From NCBI GenBank assembly GCA_958510825.1, contig OY294048.1, positions 14,649,589 to 14,713,588 of the forward strand: a stretch of DNA of 64,000 bases, read 5' to 3'. The stretch is from Brachypterus glaber. Lineage: Eukaryota; Arthropoda; Insecta; Coleoptera; Kateretidae. Both the position numbers and the translations under genes were made by a program. A model generated the notes under the pieces. That model was not told where the DNA came from, did not search any database, and worked only from the letters and a program-made list of their open reading frames with translations. Below are positions 1-12,300 of this stretch, one piece after another. The stretch's first letter is position 1; each line of letters starts with the position of its first letter.

Positions 1-1683
1 ATATTTTTAATTGAATATATAATTGATGAGTTTGCTACTCTGATTTTAATTACCAGGGTTGTTTTCTGTAAAAATATTTTCCTTTTGTTCTTCAGAAAAC
101 GCCTTATATCACACTAGTTTGATATTTTTATATCACCCTAGTTTGTTATTTATGTATGTAGGTTTGCCTAATTTCACGTATGTAGGTTTTCCTCAGTTTA
201 CGTTGTAGATTCTACGAATTTAGCTCACCTCGTTTTATATGCTATTTTCCACCTCTAATCACAGAATTTTATGATCTCTTTTATGTTTTTCATGTCAAAA
301 ATAGAAACTATAGTTATAACCTTACTGGATTGACCAAGATTTGACTTATTGACTTATGTCTAGATTTTATAAAAATTACCTAATTTACCTTACATTTTAT
401 AAAAAACATCAAAATACACGATATTTTTCTTATGAAATCGTAAAACATTACAATTTTACTGTTTTATATGGGAACATATCTAAAGTAATCTAATTTAATT
501 AGCAAACTGTCTTGCCTTGATTTACACAAGAGGCTTGCGTTTTAGGCAACCCATTAAACCCTAGCTGTACAATACCTATATTGTATTGTATAATATTGTA
601 TTAAATTTAAAAACCAATAAAACCGAAATTTGTATGCTATTTTTTGCATTGTAGAAGAAAGAAAGAAAAAAAAGGAGAGAAAAGATGAAATGTTTCAAAT
701 AGTATAGCTTTTTTACGTTGATCGACGTTTTTATATGAAAAAAAGATTATTTACATGAAACAAAAGTTCTGTCTGTCGGTCTGTGTGTCCGGGAAATTTA
801 TGACCACGAAAACTCGAGAACTCATCAAGTCAAATATTTCAAATTTGGAAAATAGGTTCTCGACTGAGATTTTTATTGAAAAAAATCGGGGTTAAGTAAG
901 AAGGTGGAAAAAGGTAAAAATTATTTAAACAATCAAAAAATTTCGTCTTTTAAGAGAAAATTTTTTTGGGAAATAATTCATTTTAAAATATATTACCTAT
1001 ATGGGTGGAATGAACCTTAAAAAGTGGTCCAGCAACATGTTTCTGTAGGAACCCAGTTTATCCACATAAGTATTGACAATTTAGCATTTATATGCTTTAT
1101 ACATGTACTAAAATAACGCTAAAATTTTCGTACATAACCTTACTTTTCGTGTTTTCGGTAGACGATTTAACAGGGTGAAAAGTTATAACTTTTTCTCACT
1201 ACCAACTAGGTAAGTTGACATTACTTAATCAAAAAGCCGATAGTAATGGAAAGTACTATATCGAGCACACTTAGTGATAGATGAAATCAATACAAACAAA
1301 ACCGTAACTAGACAGAAAAAACGATTTACCGCTAAAGGAAACGAAGTGTCCGACACTTACCCCCCCTAGACACAAGATTTCTTAATTTTATAGAGTAATT
1401 CCATAAAAAAATTATTTGTTGAATTGTCACATAGATAAATGTCAAAAATACTATTAATAAAATACGATTCTAACTCCTTGGTAGTGAGAAGAACGTAATG
1501 CGCTATTCGTAGGTAAGTTTTTTTTTCTGTCTTCGGTCGTATTTATGGACCTTAGCTCCTCTTCCGACCTCACAAAGAAAAATTCACTTACCTCTACTAG
1601 AAGCGCAAATAACTATTACGTCGCATTTGCCCACAGTGCGGAAAACAACCTGATAAACTTGGATCACTTATTTTTTATTTTTT
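1..1683. other. AT-rich DNA without a recognisable gene
   Basis: No frame with coding character is visible on either strand. Around 765-890 there is a CTGTCTGTCGGTCTGTGTG stretch followed by text about resolving sequence end to end (cgagaactcatcaag). A loosely similar phrase (gtccgtctgtatgggtg) recurs near 35490, so this is probably an old transposon fragment. The part at 1480-1660 is somewhat more complex but is not assignable. Confidence 0.5.
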
Positions 1684-2241
1684 TCTATTTTGCGACTCTT
1701 ATAAGCTGATAATCACATGATTTTGCGTGTTCTTATAGGCCCATAAAAGGTCTGAACTTGTTTTTTCTTTTGGGTTGGCAATAGACAAAAGCCTATTGCT
1801 TGAAGTTTTCCGTTCAAATGTCAATGTCGCTTTAACAAAATTTTGTGTTACGGTTATTTTTTACTGTGTTAAAATTGTGGCTTAGTTAGGGCTTGATGTG
1901 CCGTCATGTATCTTGTAAGCCAGTCACGGTATGGAATTCTTATGTACTATGCGTGTTATGAGAGGATGTGGATATGCCTTTAATTGCAGTGAAAAAGAGA
2001 AGAGATAACTATAAAATTTATCAAAATATCATTTGCCAACCCAAAACAAAAATCCCTAAATCTGTCATCAATTTAAATGTAAGTTTTTTGAAATTTTATA
2101 GTAAAATAGAAAAAATTGTACAAATCACTCGTTTCATAACACGTTTTTAGAGCACTAGTACTCGCCGCAGGCGGCTTGTTTTTTTAACCTTGTACTCGTG
2201 CGATAAAAAAGTATGTTATGAAACGTACTTTAATATACTAT
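1684..2241 (+). repeat. Dispersed repeat family A, copy 1, with terminal hairpin
   Basis: This segment is collinear with 60188-60660. Both start TCTATTTTGCGACTC, share GTTCTTATAGGCC, then TTAAAATTGTGGC, then AAGAGAAGAGAT, and end in a strong hairpin. In this copy the hairpin is 2132-2223, with arms TTTCATAACA and TGTTATGAAA plus an inner CCGCAGGCGG loop. A short tail ending in ATATACTAT follows. A start in TC and a 3' hairpin recall Helitron or Helentron-like non-autonomous elements, but the end is not a canonical CTRR, so the class is inference. Two copies in the same orientation 58 kb apart are seen directly. Confidence 0.65.
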
Positions 2242-2402
2242 AATACGTATTAACTCAAAAATAAGCTAAAATTAGGATCAGTTATTACAAGAAGCTAGAT
2301 TAGTACAAAATTTTAATGACGCTACAACATGAAAACTAATAAAAATTGGATAACATACTCATATTATGAGTTTTTTTTTTAATAATTTTTATGTGTACAA
2401 TA

Positions 2403-3318
2403 TGGGACTTTCTGAGTGAAATCTTGGAAATCTGACGGACAATTTTTAATTTTTTTGTAATTTTCAGCATTTATTTATAGTGGTAAAAGACACATATAGC
2501 ATATAGCAATGGTTGCTTTTGCAAAAGTTCGTTAAATTGTGTTTTATAAAATGATTAATTTGTCTCTAAATATGAACAAGATATAATATATTATATATTA
2601 TCTTAAAATGCATGTAGGTATTTAAAAGTGAGTGTTTATTCTAAATTAAGTAATAAATACGTTATTCAGTTTGTGTTTAAACTAAATAAGCCCAAAATGT
2701 CTATTTACCACTACGTAAATTATCTGCCATGGTTTATTCAACAAAAGTAAGGATAATTCAATTATTATCAAGGATTTATTTGACAATAAACAGGTATGGG
2801 ATTAAAGATTAATTGAAAATGTCAGACGTCGAAAAGATGGCGCCCGTTTGAAACTTCAAAATTAATAAAATGATATAAAATGTAAATTATTAAACCACAA
2901 ATATTTTTTTCTAACATCTCAGTAAAAGCGTTCCACATTAAAAAAAATACTGTTGAATAGAAAAAAATATTTAGAATTTTGTAGTTTTTTTTTAATTCAT
3001 ATTTTCGTGGTTATCAAAGCGTAATTTAAAAATCCATTTTTAATGTATTTTTTCTCTATTTTGGGAAAATTAATGGGTAATTTGTTCTGTATAATTGAAA
3101 AGCGCGTGAATTGTTCTTTTGATAAGCTATAAGCAACTAAATAGTCACGCGCAAGCAGGTATGTTTAAACTTTTAAGTGGTGTATCAGTAATTAAAATAG
3201 TTGGAGACCTAAAAACCATTGTTATATGTATCATTTAACACTATAAATAAATGCTGAAAGTTACAAAAAAAATAAAAATTGTCCGTCAGATTTCCGAGAT
3301 TTCACTCAGAAAGTCCCA
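2403..3318. mobile_element. Non-autonomous DNA transposon, 916 bp, about 80-bp TIRs
   Basis: The left end TGGGACTTTCTGAGTG and the right end CACTCAGAAAGTCCCA are inverted. The match continues inward for about 80 bp with only a few differences (2403-2479 against 3243-3318). The dinucleotide TA sits immediately outside both ends (2401-2402, 3319-3320), as expected for Tc1/mariner-type insertion; ATAT is an alternative duplication if the element starts at GGGAC. The interior is AT-rich with no transposase-like frame, so it is non-autonomous. Confidence 0.75.
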
Positions 3319-3690
3319 TATACGCCTGGAGTTTGGTTCGTTCCTTCCGACTTACCATGTACATGTAATATCGATTTTAATAACATATCGATATGATTTA
3401 TTTATTGAAAATATCACTTATCTGAGTGGCTGGCAAGTGCATTAAGAGATCAGCGCCCGGGGCGACATCTGGCTATGTTATTTAGTATCCTCTATTAGCA
3501 TATTTCGCAGATAACATCTTGTACCTTGTAAATAAGTCGATCTTTTTTTCGCGAGAATCAATTACGGCAAATTACATTAAAATTGTTCGAATATACACAA
3601 ATTAAACGAGCCTTAATAAATAAGAGCTGCAACATGCGCAGATTTATAACTTGTCCCGCTTAAATTGAAATTCTCGCGATCTTTTTTAAT
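3319..3690. other. Short gap without gene
   Basis: This stretch is single-copy in appearance. It holds a small GC palindrome CGCCCGGGGCG near 3455, the only GC-rich spot here. Nothing else could be assigned. Confidence 0.4.
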
Positions 3691-3699
3691 CAAATTATT

Positions 3700-4370
<671 letters not shown>

Positions 4371-4595
4371 TCACCCCCTCTTTAACTTGTTAGTACGTTC
4401 TCTGTGTTATAGCTGGCCAGTATATATGTTATATCGTAAAGATGTCTGTAAATATGATGTATTCAGTTGAAAAAGGCGTACACAAAAATGCAGTTCGCGT
4501 TTCATGCTCTTCCACTATAAAAGCTTGTAAGATTGTGCTGACTTTCGCAAGCTGGTAGCATCGATTATTGCAAGGGCACAAAGGTAGGCACAAAC

Positions 4596-4862
4596 ATGCA
4601 CATTCTTGGCCCAGTTTTGAATCTTGGTTCTGCTTTTTATTTGAAGAAAATCACCAGGCCGATATGGGATTGTAATCGATACATACATGAAGAGTGCGTG
4701 GCGCTTACTAAAATCGACAAATTATTATTTAAGTGCCCAAATTGTACCCAAAAACAGCTGACATTTTTATGTTGCCACAATATTTTCTTTTTAGTTTTTT
4801 ATTTTTTTGTAAGTTTGTTTTTTTCTATTAATGCCAGTACTCTGGCAATATTTGGGACATGA
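4596..4862 (+). pseudogene. Possible PHD/zinc-finger remnant
   Basis: This 88-codon frame contains IWDCNRYIHEECVAL followed by FKCPNC. The spacing W-x-C-x3-Y-x-H-x2-C ... C-x2-C resembles the second half of a PHD or RING-like finger, of the sort found at the C-terminus of several insect transposases and in some LINE ORF1 proteins. The first half of the finger is not visible upstream. A hydrophobic tail with little similarity to anything follows, and an AATAAA sits at 4942-4947. It could be a last exon or transposon debris; the surrounding repeats favour debris. Confidence 0.3.
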
Positions 4863-4951
4863 GTTCCTAACATTGTCCGTATGCAATCTTTTTTAAAAAT
4901 CAATATTTCCTCCTGCAGTTTGTTTATTTTTTACCCATTAGAATAAAGATA

Positions 4952-5195
4952 CACTGATAAAAAGGATTTATTTGGATATGGCCAATTAAATTATTTGGTT
5001 GTGAGTAACAGATTTTATTTGGGCCAAATAAATATTTAGTTCATGTAAACAAATATTTTAATTTCAAAATGATTTATTAATGGGAACAAAATAGTTTATT
5101 TGACAGAAATAAAATTTATTTGTCACAACCAAATAATTCAATTGGCCATATGCAACCAAATATTTTGTTGACACAAATAAACCGTTTTATCAGTG
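4952..5195. mobile_element. Foldback MITE with TA duplication, 244 bp
   Basis: The ends are CACTGATAAAA and TTTTATCAGTG, with TA directly outside (4950-4951, 5196-5197). The arms continue inward almost to the centre: the left stretch with TGGCCAATTAAATTATTTGG is mirrored by CCAAATAATTCAATTGGCCA on the right. The whole unit can fold into one long hairpin. This architecture is typical of Tc1/mariner-derived MITEs. No coding capacity. Confidence 0.85.
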
Positions 5196-5443
5196 TATGT
5201 TTATAATTAATGTAGTAAAGTTTCAGGTGATTACAAATAAATTTGAATGCAGTAAAAAATAAAAAGTCTTAATACGGCAATAACTGGCTCACCCACCTTA
5301 TTTTAAATAAAACTGTTTTTATAGGGATTGATTTAATACAATGTAAACATAAAACGATGCTTCTCTCTAAAAGTTACATTTAGGGCTAGTCGAATGATGT
5401 TCCATTTAACACCGCAAATAACCTTTCTTGCTGCTATCATAAC

Positions 5444-5680
5444 ATTAGATCATATATACATAGATATGGCATTAATGTTGATTTGTTTTATGTAGAACAT
5501 ATACAAAATCAATTGTAAACAAACCACTATAGCGGTGAGGTTGAGGGGAGGTGAAGTATAACATATTCGTAAACAAACCACTATAGCGGTGGGTAGTGAC
5601 CAGAAGCGGGAAGGATATAACAATGAAAACATTTCGGTTTGACGTGGACTCAAGGCGCATCTATGTATATATGATCTAAT
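5444..5680. mobile_element. MITE, 237 bp, 22-bp perfect TIRs, 8-bp duplication
   Basis: The inverted ends (5444-5465 and 5659-5680, starting ATTAGATCATATATACATAG) are perfect over 22 bp. The octamer ATCATAAC flanks both sides (5436-5443 and 5681-5688). An 8-bp duplication is the hallmark of hAT-type (also P-type) transposition, but the terminus lacks the usual hAT CAG start. Inside, the 23-bp phrase beginning GTAAACAAACCACTATAGCG occurs twice in direct orientation (5515 and 5569). Confidence 0.85.
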
Positions 5681-5716
5681 ATCATAACTCCCCGTTGACC
5701 CTGTAACCTTATGGTA

Positions 5717-5777
5717 AAGTGAAATATGGTTAAAATTGAAGGAAAGTCTTTAACTCAACGTTAATCATATTTCACTT
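5717..5777. other. Short imperfect hairpin, 17-bp stem
   Basis: AAGTGAAATATGGTTAA (5717-5733) is mirrored by TTAATCATATTTCACTT (5761-5777) with one mismatch and a 27-nt loop. The size suits a pre-miRNA or a small MITE relic. No second copy was noticed. Confidence 0.5.
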
Positions 5778-7588
5778 GGCGCGGACTACAAAACTCCTCA
5801 ATCTTTCGGTAAAAGATTTGTTTTAATTGGACATCCCGTTCAAAAGTTATAACGTTTAGAACCAGATGGACAGAGAATCTAATATTGTTTTAATACGCAA
5901 TTTTTCATATTTTTGACGTTACACAAAAAATTGACTTCTGCTTCGACGCTTAAGCAGAAAACAGTAATTTTGCGCTCTTAATACAAAATTAACTATTTTG
6001 CTATATTTTTATAACGGTTTTGCACACGGACAAATTATTAATAAAAACAAGTACGTAATAATCAATCAAGTCGCTCAAAAGTTTGCAAGCGTGTTAAGTA
6101 ATTAATTTAAATGTTTGCTTGACTGAAATTAAATATATATCTTACATAGACTAATATAAAAATAGGTTAAAACTTGATTCAAATACTAAAAAAATAATGA
6201 AAAATATTACTTAAATTTACTTGCCAACAAGTACTAAAACTATTGAACTAGCACAAGTATCACTCTTCATATTAATTCATTTTTTGTGCCAATCGATTAT
6301 TTCAGATATTTGTATAATACTTGGAGGAAAAACGCCAGACAACATTTTCTGTGGATTCCCGTGGAGCGTCTCAAAATAAATCATTTCGATCTGTTATTAA
6401 AGTCGATATTAACTATAGTTTTTTTACACTCGTCTTCTGCAATTCATATAATTCATCAGAAATTATTACGTTATATTTTACAACAACATGTCCATTACCT
6501 TAACCCATAATTAGGCGAGTTATTTTGATTTATTTTCATTAAATTACAGCCTACGCCGTCCAATTTTCTTTATCAATATATTTCTGTACCACTTTTTACA
6601 CTCAAGAATCATATAAATCTTTTTAGTTGATATTTCTTTATATGGAACATATATAATTTTTATAGAAAATATAACATATCTGCAATGAGAATTGATAAAT
6701 ATAGAAAAGTGAAACTTTTTAATATCTAATTAAAATGTTTTTTTTTTTGTTAAAATTTGTGAATAGAATTAAGAAAACCGCCCTGATGATCCCATGAAAA
6801 TCAAGTTTTTTTTTGTCTGTCAGACGGTATAGTCTCTCTGCGGGCATGCAAAAATGGGATAAATACATCAAAATCTTGAAAACTTTAATTTTTCCTATTA
6901 AGTATTGAAATTTTCTTTCATCTCTAGTCAGCGAATATAATACTATTTGTTTGTAACAATTTGTAAATTTGTAAAAAAAAATAAAAGTCCCGTTGAGGAT
7001 CACACAAAAATTGATTTTAAGCTTTAAACTTATGATTTATCTTAAGTTTAAAGTTGGTTTGGATCTGTCCTCTGGACCACGGATTTTCTGAATTTGGTTT
7101 TCCCTATACTACTTGGCATGTTTTACCTTAATTAAAATGGATAGATTAATTTAAAAAATAGATAAAAGATTGGATCAAAATCTTTAGACTACATCAAAAT
7201 CTATACATCTATAGAAACTTTTTTTTTGTCATAGAGTAGGTTGGTTTGACAATTTTGTATTATTTATATTCTGAATTATTTGTTCGAATTAAGTGTGCAA
7301 ATTTTTTAAATATAGTTTATAAATATTTAAATAATATTTAAAACTATATTCAAGCTTTAAAGGTTTTAATAATTTAATTTTACAATGTAAAAATTAATTT
7401 TGCGCTTGTTTATTTGTAATCATTATAAATTCAATGGAAAACATGTAATATATTCCATGGTGGTTTATGTTTTAATGTTTGAAGTAATTATGTACTTAAA
7501 AAGAGTCGACTTTCCGGATGCATATATTTAGGATATGTATGTGTGAATTCACAAATTCACAAATAGTATAGGAAAGTGATTCTATATA
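5778..7588. other. AT-rich interval with one dispersed fragment
   Basis: No gene. The 49 bp at 5949-5997 (AAGCAGAAAACAGTAATTTT and following) match 29117-29165, so a fragment of the foldback found there lies here. Open frames at 6286-6510 and 6719-7003 show no family signature and no biased composition, and are treated as chance. Confidence 0.45.
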
Positions 7589-8520
7589 CCGGGTGTCAAA
7601 AGAAGTATTGCCTACAAATTATCTCCGTAATATAAAAGATAACGTTTTAAAATTTACAGAGCTTGTATTAACCGTAAATACCCCAAGTTTAGCATGGTCA
7701 TTATAAAAAAAAACACTTCCGGTCTAAGCGGAAGTACATATTTATTTATTTATTTATTTATTCCTAGTATACACAAAGTCATGGAAAGCCCCAAATAAGC
7801 CATATGCTTGTGCTAAGGGCTCTTCACTATTTTTTTTATAAAAAAAATCCATTTTCAAAAAAAATTTCATAAATTCACCTAAAATTTTTCAACATTTCTT
7901 CTTCAGCTTATCATTCTACTCAAGTCCCAGTACTTAAAAAGTTTGTTCTTAGTTTTTCTGTACATTTGTGTTATTCTTTAGATTCCTTTAACAATAACTT
8001 CAAAATCAAAATAAAAAATTTTCCGATAAGTTTTGACATGTTTTGACATATCATATAAATAATTAAAGCTATCAAGTGATACCAACTTTTGATTTTTAAT
8101 TGGAACCCTATATATTTGTTTACATTTTTGGATTCGCCTTAAATTCTTCTTTCATTGATATATCACAAGTATATTTGCGCCACAGGAGCTATTTTTCGTT
8201 TGGACTTTTAAAAATAACATGGCGGTTCTATGACGTCCATATTGCAATATTTCTGAAACTTGACATTTCAAATCTTTTAGTAGTAGGCTAAGAATTTAGT
8301 GCTTATGTGAAACTGATTTTAATTTGTTTTTATGAAAATCATCTTTTAAAGTTTTTTTTTAATCATCAATTTTAAAGCCATTTTGTGCTAAATTTTCAAA
8401 TGGGACGAACTATTTTTATTTCGTTAAATTAAAAACTCAGGTATACTCTACAAGAAAAATGTACAAACAACAGTTGGATTGGCCCTTTTTGGGAAAAATA
8501 GCCATATTCTTTCAAGTTTG
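7589..8520 (+). mobile_element. Dispersed element family C, copy 1 (one end only)
   Basis: It starts at ACCGGGTGTCAAAAGAAG and then reads AGTATTGCCTAC, ATCTCCGTAA and AGAGCTTGTATTAACCG. The order of words matches the left arm and interior of 12301-12790, including CCCTATATATTTG, CATTGATATATCA, AACATGGCGGT and CAGGTATAC. It is longer than that copy because of insertions, among them a (TTTA)n block at 7741. The right inverted arm present in the other copy is not seen, so this copy is truncated. Confidence 0.65.
7741..7850 (-). mobile_element. Probable LINE 3' tail, minus strand
   Basis: On the minus strand the sequence reads as a short unique stretch ending in CTAGGAATAAATAAATAAA. Such a tetranucleotide tail is how the LINE ends at 4353 and 56887 look. 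Only about 110 bp is recognisable and no coding part is present. It could be a simple TTTA microsatellite instead. Confidence 0.35.
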
Positions 8521-9109
8521 ATATAGCTCAAAAACGCAAAAAGTTTTTTTGATTTTTTTTTTCAATAATTTTTTGTTTTTCAAAAAAGATCTTTAAAAAA
8601 TGTATTTTTTTTTGTTTTTTTTTATTTGAAAATTATTATTTTAGGTATTTGGGTAATACAATATACCATTTACTGTGAATAACATATAATCGAGTGCCTA
8701 ACATTACATATCTTCACGGCTTTGACGTCACCAGATACTGGTTATATGTAGTACCTTTAATGCTTCTGACATAAATAATAAAAAAATATATTCCGAAGAA
8801 AGAACCATAACGTCTCTTAATAAAGAAGTAGGTATATTGGTAGATGGAGTTCATATAATATATAAAGATTAATAATTTTGGAGTAGGATTGAAATTTGTT
8901 TCGTGGGTTCTAAGCGATATTTATATGAGAAGTTGAGGGCGCTTAATTTCCAGAGCCTTCCAAGTATTAAAATTAAAGCAATACAATATTATATATTGCA
9001 GCTTGAAAAGTTGCGCTAATATTTAAAGATATATTCTCAAGTTTCACCATAATATGCAAATTTGTGAAATACTAGTACATCCAGAAAGTTTTCCAAGATA
9101 CGTTTTTAC
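8521..9109. other. AT-rich interval
   Basis: Long A and T runs, no gene and no repeat pair identified. Confidence 0.4.
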
Positions 9110-9470
9110 ATGAAATATGCGCCCTAGACTGCGTATATATTCTAATTTAAAATATAGAATACAAATTTATACGGAGCGAGCCGAACGTAGTTCAATTCCC
9201 CGAGGAAACGTTCAATTTGATAAATGCGAAATAAATATTAACCGGAATCCACCTCATCTCTCTCTCTCTGTCTCTCCCGGCCCAACTTTGCCCATTCACT
9301 TTAATGCTTTTAATATTCGTTAAAAGAATTATTCCGTTCCAATAATCATTCCTCCAGCTCCAACTACCTCCAATTGACCCACGCACAATGGCACCATTCC
9401 AGCTACGAACTGGCTACGTAATTACCGGGCAAATGTCCCTATATCCGTAATTAAGCATTTTTAAATACAT
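9110..9470. other. Higher-complexity island, candidate regulatory DNA
   Basis: The sequence abruptly becomes more GC-rich and free of homopolymers. It contains a short CT tract (9258-9275) and two homeodomain-like TAATTA words within GCTACGTAATTACCGGG and CCGTAATTAAGC. Frames cross it on both strands (9117-9323 plus, 9192-9386 minus), neither with family signatures. No second copy exists in the window. A conserved non-coding element is the simplest inference; an unannotated exon is possible. Confidence 0.3.
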
Positions 9471-10068
9471 GATTGTAGAAACTTTTTTCTTAGAATAGAT
9501 AACTCTATAACCCAGTATAAAAAAATCACTAATAAGTAAATTTATCTAACGATTGCCGATTTTAATTTTTTCAAAAATTTAAAGAAAAATTTTATCAAAA
9601 TTGGAATAAATTAAAAAAGAAATATGTGTAGTGCATTATTCGAAATAAAAAAGTTTATACAAACATGCGTCTAAAAATGCTTAGATTCAGAGATATATGA
9701 AGATTTATTTAAAAATAAAAATAAAAATCGTCAAAATTTTTTGAAATAAATTTAATTTTATCCTTTATTTTCACTGCTTAAAAAATTGTTAGACACTATG
9801 TTATAGAATGATTTTTAAATGAAAAAGTTATAAATATGTGCCTAAAACTGCTGAGTTTCGAAGATATAGGCATTAGCCCTGTAAAAAGCATAAACAGTCC
9901 GACCCTGCATCATTTGAAAAAAAAAAAAAATAAAAAACAATAATTTTATTTATATAAAGCCAAATAAATAAAAATATGACGAGGCTATCTAATAAAACAA
10001 CATATTCTAAATAATATTTATTTAAAAAATATTACAAACTCAAAAATAATAAATATATCCGGCTGGAA
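9471..10068. other. AT-rich interval
   Basis: A-rich DNA with phrases reminiscent of decayed mobile elements (9560-9900). No boundary or partner copy was found. Confidence 0.35.
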
Positions 10069-11005
10069 GACCCATGTAATAGCTCGTGGGACCATGTAAA
10101 ATCAGGCTCGTATGGCAGTGTAATATCTAGTATATACTAGTACCATGTAATAAAGCCTCGTTCAGAAACTAAAAGACCCATGTAAACTAAAAGACCCATG
10201 TAATAGCCTCGTTCAGAAACTAAAAGACCCATGTAATAGTGGGACCATGTAAAATCTGACTCGTATGGTAGTGTAATATCTAGTATATACTAATACCATG
10301 AAATAAACCTCGTTCAGAAACTAAAAGACCCATGTAAACTAAAAGACCCATGTAATAGCCTCGTTCAGAAACTAAAAGACCCATATAAACTAAAAAACCC
10401 ATGTAATAGCCTAGTTCAGAAACTAAAACCCATGTTAACTAAAAGATCCATGTAATAGCCTCGTTCAGAAACTAAAACCCATGTAAACTAAAAGATCCAT
10501 GTAATAGCCTCGTTCAGAAACTAAAAGACCCATGTAATAGTGGGACCATGTAAAATCTGACTCGTATGGTAGTGTAATATCTAGTATATACTAATACCAT
10601 GAAATAAACCTCGTTCAGAAACTAAAAGACCCATGTAAACTAAAAGACCCATGTAATAGCCTCGTTCAGAAACTAAAAGACCCATATAAACTAAAAAACC
10701 CATGTAATAGCCTAGTTCAGAAACTAAAACCCATGTAAACTAAAAGACCCATGTAATAGCCTCGTTCAGAAACTGAAAGACCCATGTAAACTAAAAAACC
10801 CATATAATAGCCTGGTTCAGAAACTAAAAGACCCATGTAAACTAAAAGACCCATATAATAGCCTCGTTCAGAAACTAAAAGACCCATGTAAACTAAAAGA
10901 CCCACGTAATAGCTCGTGGGACCATGTAAAATCAGGCTCGTATGGCAGTGTAATATCTAGTATATACTAGTACCATGTAATAAAGCCTCGTTCAGAAACT
11001 AAAAG
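10069..11005. repeat. Higher-order minisatellite array, about 0.94 kb
   Basis: The array is built from an 18-bp word ACTAAAAGACCCATGTAA and a longer form that adds TAGCCTCGTTCAGAA. A third unit type of about 100 bp (ACCATGTAAAATC...CGTATGGCAGTG...TAATATCTAGTATATACTA) occurs four times. The outer two (10071-10175 and 10901-11005) differ at one position in 105. The inner two (around 10234 and 10534) share their own variants (CTGACTCGTATGGTAG, CATGAAATAAACC). The interior therefore repeats with a period near 300 bp. Minus-strand frames of MGLLV-type repeats are by-products of the word. Confidence 0.9.
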
Positions 11006-12113
11006 TTGCATTGCCTAAATTAAAATTATAGCCAGCAATATATAAGTCTAAGTTATAATATGATTTTAAAATGCATCTAATGGTGCATTTTATTGTTAAA
11101 ATACTATTTTTAAAATAGTGTTCGGTTTTAAATATTTTATGAACACACTGTGCTTTGCATTTAATATAATTTCATTAATTTGAAATAACTTTTTCATTTT
11201 CTTCCCGTTTTCCGAATATCATCTTCTGAAAGAGGACTGTTTAAATTGACGTATTATTTTAGGAATATTAAATTAGTAAAGCTTTAATTCAATCACTGTG
11301 CTCAATTGGATACATATTGAGAGTAAATTTTTCCGTATTTTGAGTTAATAAACTTAAACATCTTTTATTATCAGATCAATTTCAGCAACCTAAAAACCCC
11401 CTATATAGCAATTTTTAATTTTCAAAAAATGTATTTTTCCCCATTTGCCCCCCTTGCTGTGCCCCCACAGCCCAAAATAACACAACACATACATATTTAT
11501 TAATATTTTATTAGAATTTTACCTGTTTTCTAGATGTTTAGATACTACTCTGGGTACAGAAACCAGACGTTTCTAATAATGTTCATTTGTTTGTTACCCC
11601 AAAATTGTTTTACAATTAATAAAAAAGTTACTAAAACTGTTTTACAATTAAGCTTATTGTAACACGCAAACCAAAACTACAAAACCCTAATTATGAAACG
11701 CAAATAGATAAAAATATATACTGCATTTTTTTAATAATATTTATGTTTTACTCATAAAAATTTTATATGACACACTAGCTATGTTAGACGTAAACAAACC
11801 CTGCATACTAGTAGGTATTAGTATTACTAGTCCTTCTTTTGTCTGAGGATCAAACGAATGAAATAGAAAAGGAAGTTCAGGCGTACGTACAAAATGGACT
11901 GTAGATCAGTCAACAAAACAATTAAAACGTTAACTAGCCTCTAACACTAAGTTTAACGACTCGTTTTAAACGTGTGTACCCTGGCAAGCGAGGCAGGTCG
12001 GCGGATAACTACACAGGCCCACAAACAATATAAAAACGTCAATTACTTTTAATCAGACTATATTTTTCTTACGTCTTTTTGGGTGTTGAAAACGTATTTG
12101 ACAGTGAAAAAAC
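11006..12113. other. Interval without gene; more complex at 11840-12060
   Basis: Mostly AT-rich. The phrase near 11390 (CCTAAAAACCCCCTATATA) resembles pieces near 36830 and 37030. The part at 11840-12060 has balanced composition (ACCCTGGCAAGCGAGG, GGTCGGCGGATAAC) and no repeat partner; it may be functional or simply older unique DNA. Confidence 0.35.
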
Positions 12114-12290
12114 TCGCTGACCCCCAATTTTTTTCAAAAAACTGCAAAAAAGGATATTGGACGGCTAGCTTGAACCTTGAAAGTTCTCTAGTACGTAAAC
12201 TATTAAATTTTGGGACTTGTGACCAAAAAAGCCCAAATCTGACCGAAACTACTTCTCAATAAGACAGAAAAAAGTCCTTTGGGGGTCAGC
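12114..12290. mobile_element. Small inverted-repeat element, about 177 bp
   Basis: TCGCTGACCCCCAA on the left and TTGGGGGTCAGCGA on the right are perfect inverted ends. The interior has no coding capacity. Target duplication was not resolved. It directly abuts the foldback starting at 12301. Confidence 0.6.
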
Positions 12291-12300
12291 GAAACATACA

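Noticed and set aside
10717..10905. Repetitive MGLLVYMGLLVSE frame on the minus strand
   Set aside because: By-product of the 18/33-bp minisatellite words; period and content follow the repeat.
10069..11005. CRISPR-like array
   Set aside because: Units are contiguous with no unique spacers and the window is eukaryotic.
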